Assembly (NCBI GenBank): GCA_025360745.1
Contig: JANYBP010000063.1
Span: forward strand, 1 to 64,000
Length of the DNA: 64,000 nucleotides
From: a bacterium
Lineage (GTDB): Bacteria > Verrucomicrobiota > Kiritimatiellia > CAIKKV01 > CAIYGI01
Reading direction: 5' to 3'
The position numbers and the translations under genes are program-made. Below are positions 40,263 to 50,190 of this stretch, piece after piece; position 1 is the first letter of the stretch; each line of letters opens with the position of its first letter. Below the pieces are notes generated by a model. That model was not told the DNA's origin. It saw only the letters and a program-made list of their open reading frames with translations, and did not search any database.

Positions 40263-41222
40263 TTAGAAGAACACCAGATCGCCCGCGGCGGCCGGCTTCT
40301 GCTCCCAGCCTTCGACCATTTCCGCGACCGCCAGACGGCGGTCCGCGAAGACCGCGGCGACATGCACCTTGCCGATCAACTGATCCTTGCGTTGCACGGT
40401 CAGCATCACGTTGGCGCACAGTTGGCTGCCGGCGGGCAAATCGAGCACCACGAAGCCCCATTTGGGCTCGACGACGACGATCTTGCCCTGCAAGCCGGGG
40501 ACCATGTTGATCGCCGCCGCATTCGTGCTGCCGCCGCGATTGCGGTCTTTCTCCAGTTTGACGATGTAATCCTTCATCGAGACGATTTCGGCATCCTTGT
40601 CCTTGACCTTGTCGGTCAGCTTGCCGAGTTCGCCCTTTTGGACTTCGATCTTGCCGTTGGCCTCTTCGATCTTGGCCTTGAGCTCGGTGATTTCCTTGCC
40701 CTTGTCCTCGATGTCCTTGGTCTGCTGGGCGATCGTGTCGGCCTTTTGCTTGATATCGGTATTGGCCGTCTCGAGATCCTTGGTGGTCTTTTCGAGGTTG
40801 GCCTCGGTTTCGGCCAGCTTGGTTTCCTTGCGGACCAGCGTGTCGCGCAGATCGTTCATGCGGTCCACCTGCTGGGCCGCCAGCGCCGCCATCTTCTTGA
40901 GCTGATCGTCAATCGTGCCCGGGCCGGTGGTCATCTTGCCGCCCGTGGTCAGATCCTTGACGGGGTTGCCGTTGCTGTCGAGCAGGTAGTAGTTCCAGAC
41001 CTGGTTGCGTTGCAGTTGCAGGCGGGGACTGTCCTTGACGCGCAGGTCCGCATTGGTCACCGGTGTTTCGATGTAAGGCGCCAGCGCGACGACGCCGTCG
41101 GCCAGTTTCGAACTGCGCCCCTTGAATTCTTCTCGTTTCGCGAAGAGCATGAACTCCAGCACCAGTGCGCCGACGCTCAAGATCAGGATCACCACGATCA
41201 ACACTCGCAGCAGTTTGTTCAT
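40263..41222 (-). CDS. Hypothetical membrane-anchored coiled-coil protein
   Basis: N-terminal TM segment and long heptad-rich coiled coil. Confidence 0.7.
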   Translation of the reverse strand: MNKLLRVLIVVILILSVGALVLEFMLFAKREEFKGRSSKLADGVVALAPYIETPVTNADLRVKDSPRLQLQRNQVWNYYLLDSNGNPVKDLTTGGKMTTGPGTIDDQLKKMAALAAQQVDRMNDLRDTLVRKETKLAETEANLEKTTKDLETANTDIKQKADTIAQQTKDIEDKGKEITELKAKIEEANGKIEVQKGELGKLTDKVKDKDAEIVSMKDYIVKLEKDRNRGGSTNAAAINMVPGLQGKIVVVEPKWGFVVLDLPAGSQLCANVMLTVQRKDQLIGKVHVAAVFADRRLAVAEMVEGWEQKPAAAGDLVFF

Positions 41223-41306
41223 ATGACCTCTTTACGGGCTACCAGAAGATTGCGTTCAGAACACCTGAATATTGCCCTTGGACAATCGCTTGTGTCAAGC
41301 GGGGAA

Positions 41307-42846
41307 TTATAAGTTGGGTGGAGCGGACATTCCCGCATTCAGCGTCACGGTAAGGGGCGCACCCAGCGCGCTTTCAAGGGCGATCAGGGCGAGCTCGCGT
41401 TGCCAGCGCAATCTCAATTCCAGGCGCAGCGATTCGACGACCTGCGCTTCCGTTGCCGCCAGCTCTTCAGGCATGACATTCGGGGTACGGCCGAGAATTT
41501 CCAGCGTGCGGCGCATTTCGGCGGCCAGCGGCGCAAGTTCCCGCTCGTAGCGCGACTGTTGCAGCAGGCTCTCGTCCAACTCGTCGAGGGCATCGCGGAT
41601 CTCGCAGGTTGCCCGGCTGATTCCTTCCGCCTCGTTTACGCCGGCCAGTTTGTACTGGGCCTGCAACACTTCGCCGACGTGATTTTTCACCAGGCTGAAA
41701 ATCGGGATATCGATTGTCAGTCCCACGCGCCATTCGTCCAGGTCGCTGGTGTCGGAGATCCACGATGGTTCGTCATACGCCCCGCCGGGAGTATCGACGC
41801 CCCAGGCATGGCGGCTGGACGCGCGATAATCGCCGGTGATTTCCTTGATCCAGGGCAGCCGCAGATTGCGCGCCTCGCGGAACGCGGAGCCGGCGGCCAG
41901 CATTCTCCAACGAAGGGCATCGAGATCGCCGCGATGCTGCAAAGCGGCCGCCCTGGCCTGCGCGAAGGAAATCGGCGGGGAAGGTAAGCGCGGGGCGCAG
42001 GCTGGCGCGTTCGTGGCGAGCTGAAGCGACATCACGGGCATATCGAGCAACGCCGCCAGACCGCGTTGCGCCAATTTGAAACGACGGCGGATTTGATCGA
42101 GGTCGTTCTGCCGCTGTAGCCGCCCTTGGACCGCGGAGACAACGTCAGAGGCCGTGGCGGCGTGCTGTTCGACACGCGCCTGGGCGGCCCTCAATATATC
42201 GCCATCGAGACACAGGAGTTTCCCGGCCAGCGCCAGGTCGTTCGTGAGATAGTCTAGTTTGGCGAACAACCGGCGCGCCTCGCATTCGACCAGCCAGCGG
42301 GCCGCGCGCTCGTCCGCCTGCGCGGCCCGGAGCTCAGCCTTTCTGGCGGAAACCCGCGGCGCCGTGAGCCATGGGTTCGGCACGAAAAAACGGGCGCCCA
42401 TCCGCCATGTGTCTCCCGTTTCCCGGGCGATTCCCGACCCCGTCTTCATTGCCTCCTGGCTGCCGGAGGGCGTGGCAAACTCCTCGCTCAGGGAATCCCC
42501 CGCGCGTTGGCCCCAGGCCACGTTCAGTTCAGGATCGGCGATGTCATAGGCCGAGCGGACGCGCGCCTTCGCCACCGTTACCGCGGTCCGGAGGGCGTCG
42601 AGTCGTCGGCTGCAAGCGATGGCGCGCTGGACAGCCCCCCCCTGCGGTCAGGGCGCCGGGAGACGGCGGCTGACTTGCAACGACTGGGGCTTCCACCGGT
42701 ACGTCACGGACGGGCGGCGGCGCATAATCCCGGGTCGCACAGCCTGAAAACACGACAACGGCGGCGATCAGGCGGCCCGGCGGGCACCGCCGGCGCGCGG
42801 CCTGGCGTCGATCGGGAATCCGCTCGCGGTGAACATGGTATGCCAT
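41307..42846 (-). pseudogene. TolC-family outer-membrane efflux lipoprotein, frameshifted at a G8 tract
   Basis: Lipoprotein start AAVVVFSGCATRDYAPPPV in ORF 42544..42846; body in ORF 41307..42575; a 1-nt deletion in the C8 run 42635-42642 gives GALTAGGAVQRAIACSRRLDALRTAVTVAKARV. Confidence 0.8.
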
Positions 42847-42854
42847 GGTGCGTC

Positions 42855-44146
42855 CTAGTAGCGAACCGTCCCGTTCGTTCGGGATTTTGGTTCCGCCGCC
42901 CGCGGGGCTTGCGAGTTATGGCCTGTGAGCATAGTCATCAGCCGGTCCAAACCGGCCCGCCATCCGGCATGAATCTGGCCGATCTCGACGGTTTTCCCGG
43001 GGCTGAAATCATGCGCGCCTTGAAGTTTGAAGAGAATCCTCCGGCCGCGAATCGGCTGGCCGCCCTGAACCTGGACTTGAAGCGGATTGATTCTGACCGG
43101 CAAGGCCTCGACGTTCGGGGATATCGATGACACCACGGCTGTCACGGCGGACTTTTGCCCGCCGGGCAGCAAAAGCGACGGCTCGTTCTGGCGCCAGACC
43201 AGGACTTCCTGTCCGGCCTTCAAATTAACCGGACGCACTTCAGGCAGGAAACCGATCACGTTCCGTGGTTTGTCATCCACGATATTCATGATCGGCGTTC
43301 CGGCGGCGACGATATTTCCGGGCCAGATCAGGATACGGGCCACCGTGCCGTCGAGGTTGGCGCGCAGCGCCCCGTTGTTCCTGCGCCGGATATAAGTTTC
43401 GCGGGTGGCTTCGATGATCGCGGCCGCCGATTGGGTTTTGTTGCTGATCGCCGCGGACAGATCCTCTCCCTCTCCCAGGCGGAGCCAGCTCTGCAAGGCG
43501 GACTGCTGTTTGATCGCGCTTTCCCTGGCCTGCCGGTAGGTTTCGATGATCTTCGGATAGGCGGTCACGGTCTGCTCCAGCGCGGCAATCTGCGGGCGCA
43601 GTTCATTCGCCCGCATTTCGTCGATCATGTGCGTGGCCAGGAGGGCTTCCCTAGGGCTTCCCTGCGCTTCTGCTCCCGGCGGAGTTCTTCCGCCTGGGCC
43701 TGATCGCTTTGCAGGCGCATTTGTTCGGTCTTCATCGCCGCATCCGCGGTTTTCACGGCCGCCTCGGCTTGATTGATGGCGGCCACCATGCCGCGCTGAA
43801 ATTGGGTGAAGGTCTCCCGCGCGTCCCGCAAGGTGGTGTCCTCCACGGCAATCTGGGCGTCGATCGGCGAGGTGTCCATTTGCGCCAGTAACTCGCCCGC
43901 CTTCACGCGCTGTCCCGCCGTAACGTTAATGGAGATCAGACGGGCGGTTTCCTGTGGCACGACCTGTTCTTCGACGACTTCGACGATTCCGGCCATGCGT
44001 CCGAACTGCTGATTCCGGGAGTAGAACGCGGCGATGAAAACGAGCACGGCCAGCCAGAGCACAAACGGCCAGTTCCGGATAATCCGCCGCCGCCAGAGGC
44101 GCGGATAATTGGTCATGCGCGGTTGTTCGTAGTGGTTATCGTTCAT
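42855..44146 (-). pseudogene. HlyD-family periplasmic adaptor, frameshifted by an 11-bp tandem duplication
   Basis: ORFs 43625..44146 and 42855..43628; deleting one AGGGCTTCCCT copy (43642-43652/43653-43663) restores EQKRREALLATHMIDEMRANEL. Confidence 0.85.
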
Positions 44147-44177
44147 ACGGCTGTATTGTCCTGTACATCGCGGCGGG

Positions 44178-44861
44178 CTACAATTCGACCGAGGTTCTAT
44201 GCAGCAGCAGGCTTGGCTCGGAGACGCCCTCGATGGTCCGTATTTTAGCGATCAGATCCGCATGATAGGACGGGTCGATCAGGCGTATCTGGTAGGAATA
44301 CTCCAGCAGTTCGCCTTGAACGGCCTCGCGCATGGCGATCAGATGGAACGCGGAACAATACTGACGCAGCGCCGCCTTGACGTCGTCCTCGGTGGCGGCC
44401 TTGGCCGGCAGCATGAAGCGCAACAGCCCTTCATACTCGCGGCGCGAGGCGAACGGCGACCAGTGCAGAACCAGCGCCGCCAGCGACAAGGTGACGGTGC
44501 CCACGATGGCCACATTGTAGGCGGCCGCCCCGCAGGCGATGCCCATCCCGAAACAGGCGAAGAGGAAAATCATGTCCCTGGGATCGCGAACCGGCGTGCG
44601 GAAACGAATGATCGCCAGGGTTCCCATGATGCCGAGGCCCCGGGCGAGGTTGTTTCCGATCGCCATGATGACCATGCAGACCACCATCGAGCCCAGCACC
44701 ATCGTATGCATGAACGCGCGCGAATAGGAAAACCCGATGAAGGTCCAGCGGTATATGGTGGCAAAGACAAAGGCCAGCGCGAAGGTCAGCAGCAGCGCGA
44801 ACACAATTTGTTCGGTGCTCAATGTGCGGGCCGATCCGAACAAGGTGGAAATCTGATCCAT
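44178..44861 (-). CDS. DUF4956 membrane protein
   Basis: NNLARGLGIMGTLAIIRFRTPVRDPRDMIFLFACFGMGIACG. Confidence 0.88.
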   Translation of the reverse strand: MDQISTLFGSARTLSTEQIVFALLLTFALAFVFATIYRWTFIGFSYSRAFMHTMVLGSMVVCMVIMAIGNNLARGLGIMGTLAIIRFRTPVRDPRDMIFLFACFGMGIACGAAAYNVAIVGTVTLSLAALVLHWSPFASRREYEGLLRFMLPAKAATEDDVKAALRQYCSAFHLIAMREAVQGELLEYSYQIRLIDPSYHADLIAKIRTIEGVSEPSLLLHRTSVEL

Positions 44862-44891
44862 TGTTTTGGGCTTCCTTCGATTACGCGGTTT

Positions 44892-45704
44892 TTACGGCTC
44901 GATCAAATCCCCGGCGGTGTAAGGCGCCAAGGCGGTCTGGTCAAAAACCGATTCCTGCCAGATCGCGCTGGAATATTTGCAGTTGCCGGTCTGTTCGAGG
45001 TTGAAATGAACGATCAAATCCATCATCCAATGCGGCGCATCGCTCAAGGTTTTGATCTCCATGACGATGCCGGAAAAACGATAATTCTTGTTTTGCGCAA
45101 AAGAGGAATCCATGACCAGCCAGCGTCCGCCCCGCCCCCAGGAAACCCAGGAAGTCGTGGGTTGATAGAGCAGCCGGCGGTCGAATGTGACGCGCGCATA
45201 TGGGTCGTTGGCGCCAAAATAGGATTCCCTGGTATAACGCACCAACAGCACCGGACGCGCCCCCGTTTCGCGCGCCAGGCGGACAAAGTCGAGAAAGCCG
45301 TTCTCCTCGCTTTTGGATTTGAAGGGCAGGTTCAGCCGTTTGTCGCGCAGCAAGTGCTCGCCCCAGGCATCGAAGGCGACTTTGACACGCGACTTGACGA
45401 TGGTTCGCGCAAACTTGCGTTTCACCTCGACGAAAACGGCGCTCTCGCCGGGTTCTCCATAGGTCCGCACGCGAAGTTTGAACCGGGCATTTGCTTCATT
45501 CGTTCTGGCATAGTGCAGGGCCAGGCCGGGGGTGTCCAACTGGAGTGTGGTGACAACGTATTCGGGCGGATATCCCTTCGTGTAGGGGTCTGGAATACAG
45601 AAGGGCCGGATGAATTCCCGGATTTTCGGGACCAGCGACGGGGGAATGATGTACTTCGACTCGTAACGATCCAGATGAATATCGTATGTGGAAGTCATTT
45701 CCAT
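44892..45704 (-). CDS. VTC (polyphosphate polymerase)-domain protein
   Basis: DRYESKYIIPPSLVPKIREFIRPFCIPDPY…VVTTLQLDTPGLALHYAR…FKLRVRTYGE…VFVEVKRKF…RKNYRFSG-type end. Confidence 0.88.
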   Translation of the reverse strand: MEMTSTYDIHLDRYESKYIIPPSLVPKIREFIRPFCIPDPYTKGYPPEYVVTTLQLDTPGLALHYARTNEANARFKLRVRTYGEPGESAVFVEVKRKFARTIVKSRVKVAFDAWGEHLLRDKRLNLPFKSKSEENGFLDFVRLARETGARPVLLVRYTRESYFGANDPYARVTFDRRLLYQPTTSWVSWGRGGRWLVMDSSFAQNKNYRFSGIVMEIKTLSDAPHWMMDLIVHFNLEQTGNCKYSSAIWQESVFDQTALAPYTAGDLIEP

Positions 45705-45782
45705 GAATAAACCATGCGACGATCACGGACTATACCGAAGCCGCCGCGGTTGGTGAAGATAAATAATGGATCGCAGGCCGGG

Positions 45783-46544
45783 TTACGGGATGCGGCCGAG
45801 GAAGCGCAGCAAGCCGTCGAGGATGGTATAGGGGTGGGGCGGGCAACCCGGAACGAAAAGGTCCACGGGGATCGCGGCGGCGGCGCCGTTGTGGACTTCC
45901 GGATGGTCGCGGTAGGGGCCGCCGCCGATGGCGCAGGCGCCGGCGGCAATCACTACTTTTGGATTGGGCACGGCGTCGTAAGTCTTGCGCAAGGCCAGAC
46001 GCATGTTCTCCGTCACGGGGCCGGTGACGAGCAGTCCGTCGGCATGACGAGGCGAAGCCACGAATTGAATCCCGAAACGGCCCATGTCATAGGTCGGAAC
46101 GCCCAGCACGTTACTGTCGGCCTCGCAGGCGCCGCAGCCGCCGGCGCTAACCTGGCGCAGCCGCAACGAGCGTCCAAAGAGCCGGCGCAAGGAATCTTCC
46201 GCGGGCGCCGCACGGGGCTGCCGGCCGCCGGGGCTCAGGCGCAAATCCTCCAGGCGGCGCGCCGCCAGACGATGCTCGGCGGTGAATTTTACGACGGCCG
46301 GACAGGCGGCGGCGCAGGCGCCGCAGAACAGGCAGAGGCCGAGGTCGAGCGCGGGCGGCGCGCCGGCGGAGGCCGTGAAGGCGCCCGTCGGGCAGGCGGA
46401 GGCGGCGGGGACAAAATCGGCGGCGGGGGCGCCGGCCGTCAATTCCGGACAGCCGCGAAAACGCTCGGGCAGCGCCGGCGGCACGGCCGGATAGGCGGCG
46501 GTGCGGTAGCCCTGACGCCAGCGCGCTTTGATTATGCTCCACAT
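45783..46544 (-). CDS. Ferredoxin-NuoB/HyfI-like fusion, hydrogenase-4-like small subunit
   Basis: CLFCGACAAACP ferredoxin motif; GGCGACEADSNVLGVPTYDMGRFGIQFVASPRHADGLLVTGPVTENM…GACAIGGG…PGCPPHP. Confidence 0.85.
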   Translation of the reverse strand: MWSIIKARWRQGYRTAAYPAVPPALPERFRGCPELTAGAPAADFVPAASACPTGAFTASAGAPPALDLGLCLFCGACAAACPAVVKFTAEHRLAARRLEDLRLSPGGRQPRAAPAEDSLRRLFGRSLRLRQVSAGGCGACEADSNVLGVPTYDMGRFGIQFVASPRHADGLLVTGPVTENMRLALRKTYDAVPNPKVVIAAGACAIGGGPYRDHPEVHNGAAAAIPVDLFVPGCPPHPYTILDGLLRFLGRIP

Positions 46545-46557
46545 GATGTTCCCAGCC

Positions 46558-48069
46558 TCACAAATCGTGCCCGCAGTAGGACAGGTTGAAACTCTTGTTG
46601 CAGATCGGGAAGTCGGATATCTGCTGGCCGCGCATCGCGAAGGCCAGTCCAAACCAGTTGTGGAACGAGGGATCCACCAGCTTGTAGCAGGCGAAGCGTC
46701 CGTCCGCGCCGGTGATGGCGGCATGGCAAATCTCGCCGCGCCAGCCTTCGACCAGGGCGATGGCCAGACGCTCTGGCGCCAGCGTGCCGTCCGTCGGCAC
46801 GCGCCGGATCTCGCCATCCGGCAGCGCCGCCAGTTGTTCGCTCACAAAAATCAGCGACTGCTGAATTTCCATCCAGCGCACATAGGCGCGCGCGAAGACA
46901 TCGCCACTCTCCCAGGTGCAGACCGGCAGTTGCGCGAACTGGAAGATGCCGTAGGGGAAGTCGCGCCGCACATCGCGCGCCAGTCCGCAGGCGCGCGCGG
47001 CGACGCCCACCAGCCCCAGTTCGCGGCAGGTTTGCGCGCTCAGCGCGCCCGTGTCGTCGAAACGCGCCCGCGCGGTCGGCGACTCGAAGAGCAGTTGCAC
47101 GGCCGATGCCGTGTCGCGCCGCACCTCTTCCAGGCGGCTCAGCAGCCGTTCGACATCCCCGGCCGTGATGTCGCAGCCGCAGCCACCCGGCCGCACCAGC
47201 CCGCGCCCGAAGCGGTTGCCGCAGAGGATGGCGGTCAGGTTGAGCGCATCGCCGCGGATGCGGCCGCAGTACGACATCGTCGGCAGAAAGCCGACGTCGC
47301 CCGCCAGCGCGCCCAGATCGCCGATGTGGTTGGCGAGACGTTCGAGTTCCTGCGCCACGCCGCGCAGCGCCTGGCCCCGGGCCGGCACGCGGATCCGTCC
47401 CAGGGCCTCGCAGATGCGGCTGTAGGCCGTGGCATGGCCGATGCTGGTGTCGCCGGAGAGCGTTTCCATGTAGTGGATCGTGCGCGCAGCGGGACCGCCC
47501 AGCAATGCCCGTTCGACGCCGCGATGCTGGTAGCCGAGCGAGGTTTCGAGGTGGTAGACCGTCTCGCCATGGCACTGGAAGCGGAAGTGACCCGGTTCGA
47601 TCACGCCGGCGTGGACCGGGCCGACCGCCAGCTCGTGGATTTCAGCGCCGCTGATGGCGAAAAAAGGCGCCAGACCGATGGCGGGGCGCTCCGCAGCGGC
47701 GGGCGCGCCGCGCGGCGGCTGGAAGCGCAGCGGCTTCAGCCAGGGATGGCCCAACGGCCGGATGCCCCACACTTCGGCGATCTCGCGCTCGAAACCCTGC
47801 GCCTGCGGACAGTCGGGCGTGAGCGCGGCATATTCCCGCTCTACCGCGCAGCTTGTCACGGCGAGCACGCCCTGATCATCCAGCGCCAGCACGGCGATCA
47901 GCAAATGGCCCCGCGCGTCGCCGGGGCAGGCGAAAAAAGCCGAGAGCCGGGCGCCGCTTTTCGCGATCTCGTCCAGCACGGCGGCGCGGAAACGCTCCAG
48001 GCCCAGCCGCGGCAACTGCACCAGCGGCAGCACGCCGCCATTGGGCAACCTGGCGAAGTCGGCCGTCAT
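46558..48069 (-). CDS. Hydrogenase-4-like large subunit (HyfG/NuoCD-like), lacks NiFe-ligand cysteines
   Basis: HRGVERALLGG…METLSGDTSIGHATAYSRICEAL…FPICNKSFNLSYCGHDL. Confidence 0.85.
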   Translation of the reverse strand: MTADFARLPNGGVLPLVQLPRLGLERFRAAVLDEIAKSGARLSAFFACPGDARGHLLIAVLALDDQGVLAVTSCAVEREYAALTPDCPQAQGFEREIAEVWGIRPLGHPWLKPLRFQPPRGAPAAAERPAIGLAPFFAISGAEIHELAVGPVHAGVIEPGHFRFQCHGETVYHLETSLGYQHRGVERALLGGPAARTIHYMETLSGDTSIGHATAYSRICEALGRIRVPARGQALRGVAQELERLANHIGDLGALAGDVGFLPTMSYCGRIRGDALNLTAILCGNRFGRGLVRPGGCGCDITAGDVERLLSRLEEVRRDTASAVQLLFESPTARARFDDTGALSAQTCRELGLVGVAARACGLARDVRRDFPYGIFQFAQLPVCTWESGDVFARAYVRWMEIQQSLIFVSEQLAALPDGEIRRVPTDGTLAPERLAIALVEGWRGEICHAAITGADGRFACYKLVDPSFHNWFGLAFAMRGQQISDFPICNKSFNLSYCGHDL

Positions 48070-49547
48070 GGCGTCGCTCCCAGCACGGCGGCCGCCTGCG
48101 CGATCATCGCGCCGAGCGGACGGGGAATCCAGAGGCCCAGCAGCAGCAAGAGCGCCAGCGGCAACCATACCAGCAGCGCTTCGGCGCGATGGGTCGGCGG
48201 GGGCTTCGGCGCGGATTCAGGGACTTCCCAGGCCATCGGTATGGCTTTGCGCAGGACGCCGATGAAGACCAGGCCGAGTCCGAACAGCAGCAGCCCCATG
48301 GGCCAGTAGGCGGCCCGCTGCCAGGCCGCGCGCACGGTCAAAAATTCGCTGATAAACAACGCGAAGGGCGCCACGCCGATCAGCGCCATCAGGCCGGCCA
48401 GCAGTCCGCCGCCCCAGAGCGGCGAAACTTTCAGCATGCCCTTGATGCGGCGCATGTCCAGGCTGCCGTAGATCTGGCCGATCCTTCCGGCGCAGCAGAA
48501 CGACACGCTCTTGCAGAGCGAATTGTTGAGCGTATGCAGCAGCGCCGCATAGACGCCCAGGCCCCCGAGTCCGATGCCCAGCGTGATGATGCCCATATTT
48601 TCCACGCTGGAATAGGCCAGCAAACGCTTGATGTCCTGCTGACCGATTACGAACGCGGCTCCCACCAGCACCGAAAGCAGGCCCAGCGCCACCAGTACTT
48701 CCCGGCCCCAGCCGGTGTTGCCGGTGGCGCGTTCGACCAGCGGGATGTAGCGCAGGATGCCGTACATGGCGGTGGTCAGCAGGATTCCCGAAAACATCGC
48801 GGAGACGGGCGACGGCGACTGGCTGTGGGCGTCCGGCAGCCAACTGTGCAGCGGCGCCAGGCCGGCCTTGGCGCCGAAACCCACCACCAGAAAAATGAAG
48901 GCCACCTTGACCAGCATGGGATCGAGCGTCACCGCCGGATTCATCAGGCGCGTCCAGAGCAGCGCGTCATGTCCCGACAGCGAAGTGGAGGCGGTGGCGG
49001 CCAGCAACAGGATGCCGGCAAAGGCCAGGGCCACGCCCACGGAACACATCAACAGATACTTCCACATCGCCTCCAGGGCCTGCGGTGTGGCGTGGATGCA
49101 AATCAGGAAGGCGCTCAACAGCGTCGTGGCCTCGACGCCGACCCACATCACGCCCAGGTTGTTGCTGACCAGCACCAGGTTCATGGCCGCGAGCGAACCG
49201 AACCAGAGCGCCTGATAGCGGCGGGCCAGTTTGCGCGTGAAGAGGCCGGCGCCGATTTCCTCGCGGAAATAGACCATCGCGAAGCAGGAACAGAGCGCGA
49301 AGACCAGCATCAGAATGGCCAGGTGATAGGCCGAGAGCGCGTCCAGATAGAACCACCCGCCAGCGCACTGCAGCGGTCCGCACAGGAAAACCCGCGCCAC
49401 GGCGCCGCCCGCCGCCAGCGTCAGCGCCAGCGTGGCCGCGGCGCCGGTCCGCAGGGCCGCGCGCGGCGAGCGCGCCAGCAGGCTGAGCCCGGCCAGCAGC
49501 GCCGGCGCGGCCACCAGGGCCGGAAGAATCCATCCCGCGGTCATCAT
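48066..49547 (-). CDS. HyfF/NuoN-M-like proton-pumping membrane subunit
   Basis: GVEATTLLSAFLICIHATPQALEAMWKYLLMCSVGVALAF…GFGAKAGLAPLHSWLPDAHSQSPSPVSAMFSG. Confidence 0.9.
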   Translation of the reverse strand: MMTAGWILPALVAAPALLAGLSLLARSPRAALRTGAAATLALTLAAGGAVARVFLCGPLQCAGGWFYLDALSAYHLAILMLVFALCSCFAMVYFREEIGAGLFTRKLARRYQALWFGSLAAMNLVLVSNNLGVMWVGVEATTLLSAFLICIHATPQALEAMWKYLLMCSVGVALAFAGILLLAATASTSLSGHDALLWTRLMNPAVTLDPMLVKVAFIFLVVGFGAKAGLAPLHSWLPDAHSQSPSPVSAMFSGILLTTAMYGILRYIPLVERATGNTGWGREVLVALGLLSVLVGAAFVIGQQDIKRLLAYSSVENMGIITLGIGLGGLGVYAALLHTLNNSLCKSVSFCCAGRIGQIYGSLDMRRIKGMLKVSPLWGGGLLAGLMALIGVAPFALFISEFLTVRAAWQRAAYWPMGLLLFGLGLVFIGVLRKAIPMAWEVPESAPKPPPTHRAEALLVWLPLALLLLLGLWIPRPLGAMIAQAAAVLGATP

Positions 49548-49551
49548 CGCC

Positions 49552-50190
49552 TTATCCCTTCAAAAGCGTCAATTGGTCGGAGTCGATATGATCGAACGTC
49601 CGGTTGATCCGGTAAATCGCGATGCCCATCACGAACACGGCCACGAAAACATCCATCAGCACGCCCAGTTCGACCAGGGCGGGAATTTCGCGGACCACGC
49701 CGAAGCCGAAGGTGTAGATGCCGTTCTCCATCACCAGATAACCGAGCACCTGGTTGACGGCGGTCTTGCGGGCGACGATCAGAAAAAGTCCCGCGATCAG
49801 CAGCGCGAAGGCCACCGGCGCCACCAGGCGCGAGGCCACATGCGACAGCGCAGGCAGACAGGAATCGGCCCAGAAGGAAAGCCCCAGGATCACGACCCCG
49901 ACCAGCAGCGAGGCGACATAACCCACGAAGGGCTGCACCTCGTGGCTGGTGTTGGATTCGCGCAACGCCCGCGAAAGCAGCCAGGGGAAGGCCAGTCCCT
50001 TGAGCACGATCACGGCCAGACTGATGGCGGCCACGCGGATGCTGAGCCCGCCGCCGACCACCCCGAGCAACCCGGTGGCCACGCCCTGAATCGCGCAGAT
50101 GCGGATGCAGGAGGCCAGGCGGCTCGATCCGAGCAGCCAGAAGGTTGTCAGGATCAGGACGACCAGCATGATGTCGGTCCAGGCGTTCAT
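49552..50190 (-). CDS. HyfE-like membrane subunit
   Basis: Multi-TM; KTAVNQVLGYLVMENGIYTFGF; position between HyfC- and HyfF-like genes. Confidence 0.85.
   Translation of the reverse strand: MNAWTDIMLVVLILTTFWLLGSSRLASCIRICAIQGVATGLLGVVGGGLSIRVAAISLAVIVLKGLAFPWLLSRALRESNTSHEVQPFVGYVASLLVGVVILGLSFWADSCLPALSHVASRLVAPVAFALLIAGLFLIVARKTAVNQVLGYLVMENGIYTFGFGVVREIPALVELGVLMDVFVAVFVMGIAIYRINRTFDHIDSDQLTLLKG

Noticed and set aside
46528-49607. 593-aa and 584-aa plus-strand ORFs
   Set aside because: Antisense shadows of the HyfG/HyfF-like genes; Q/R/H-rich without domains.
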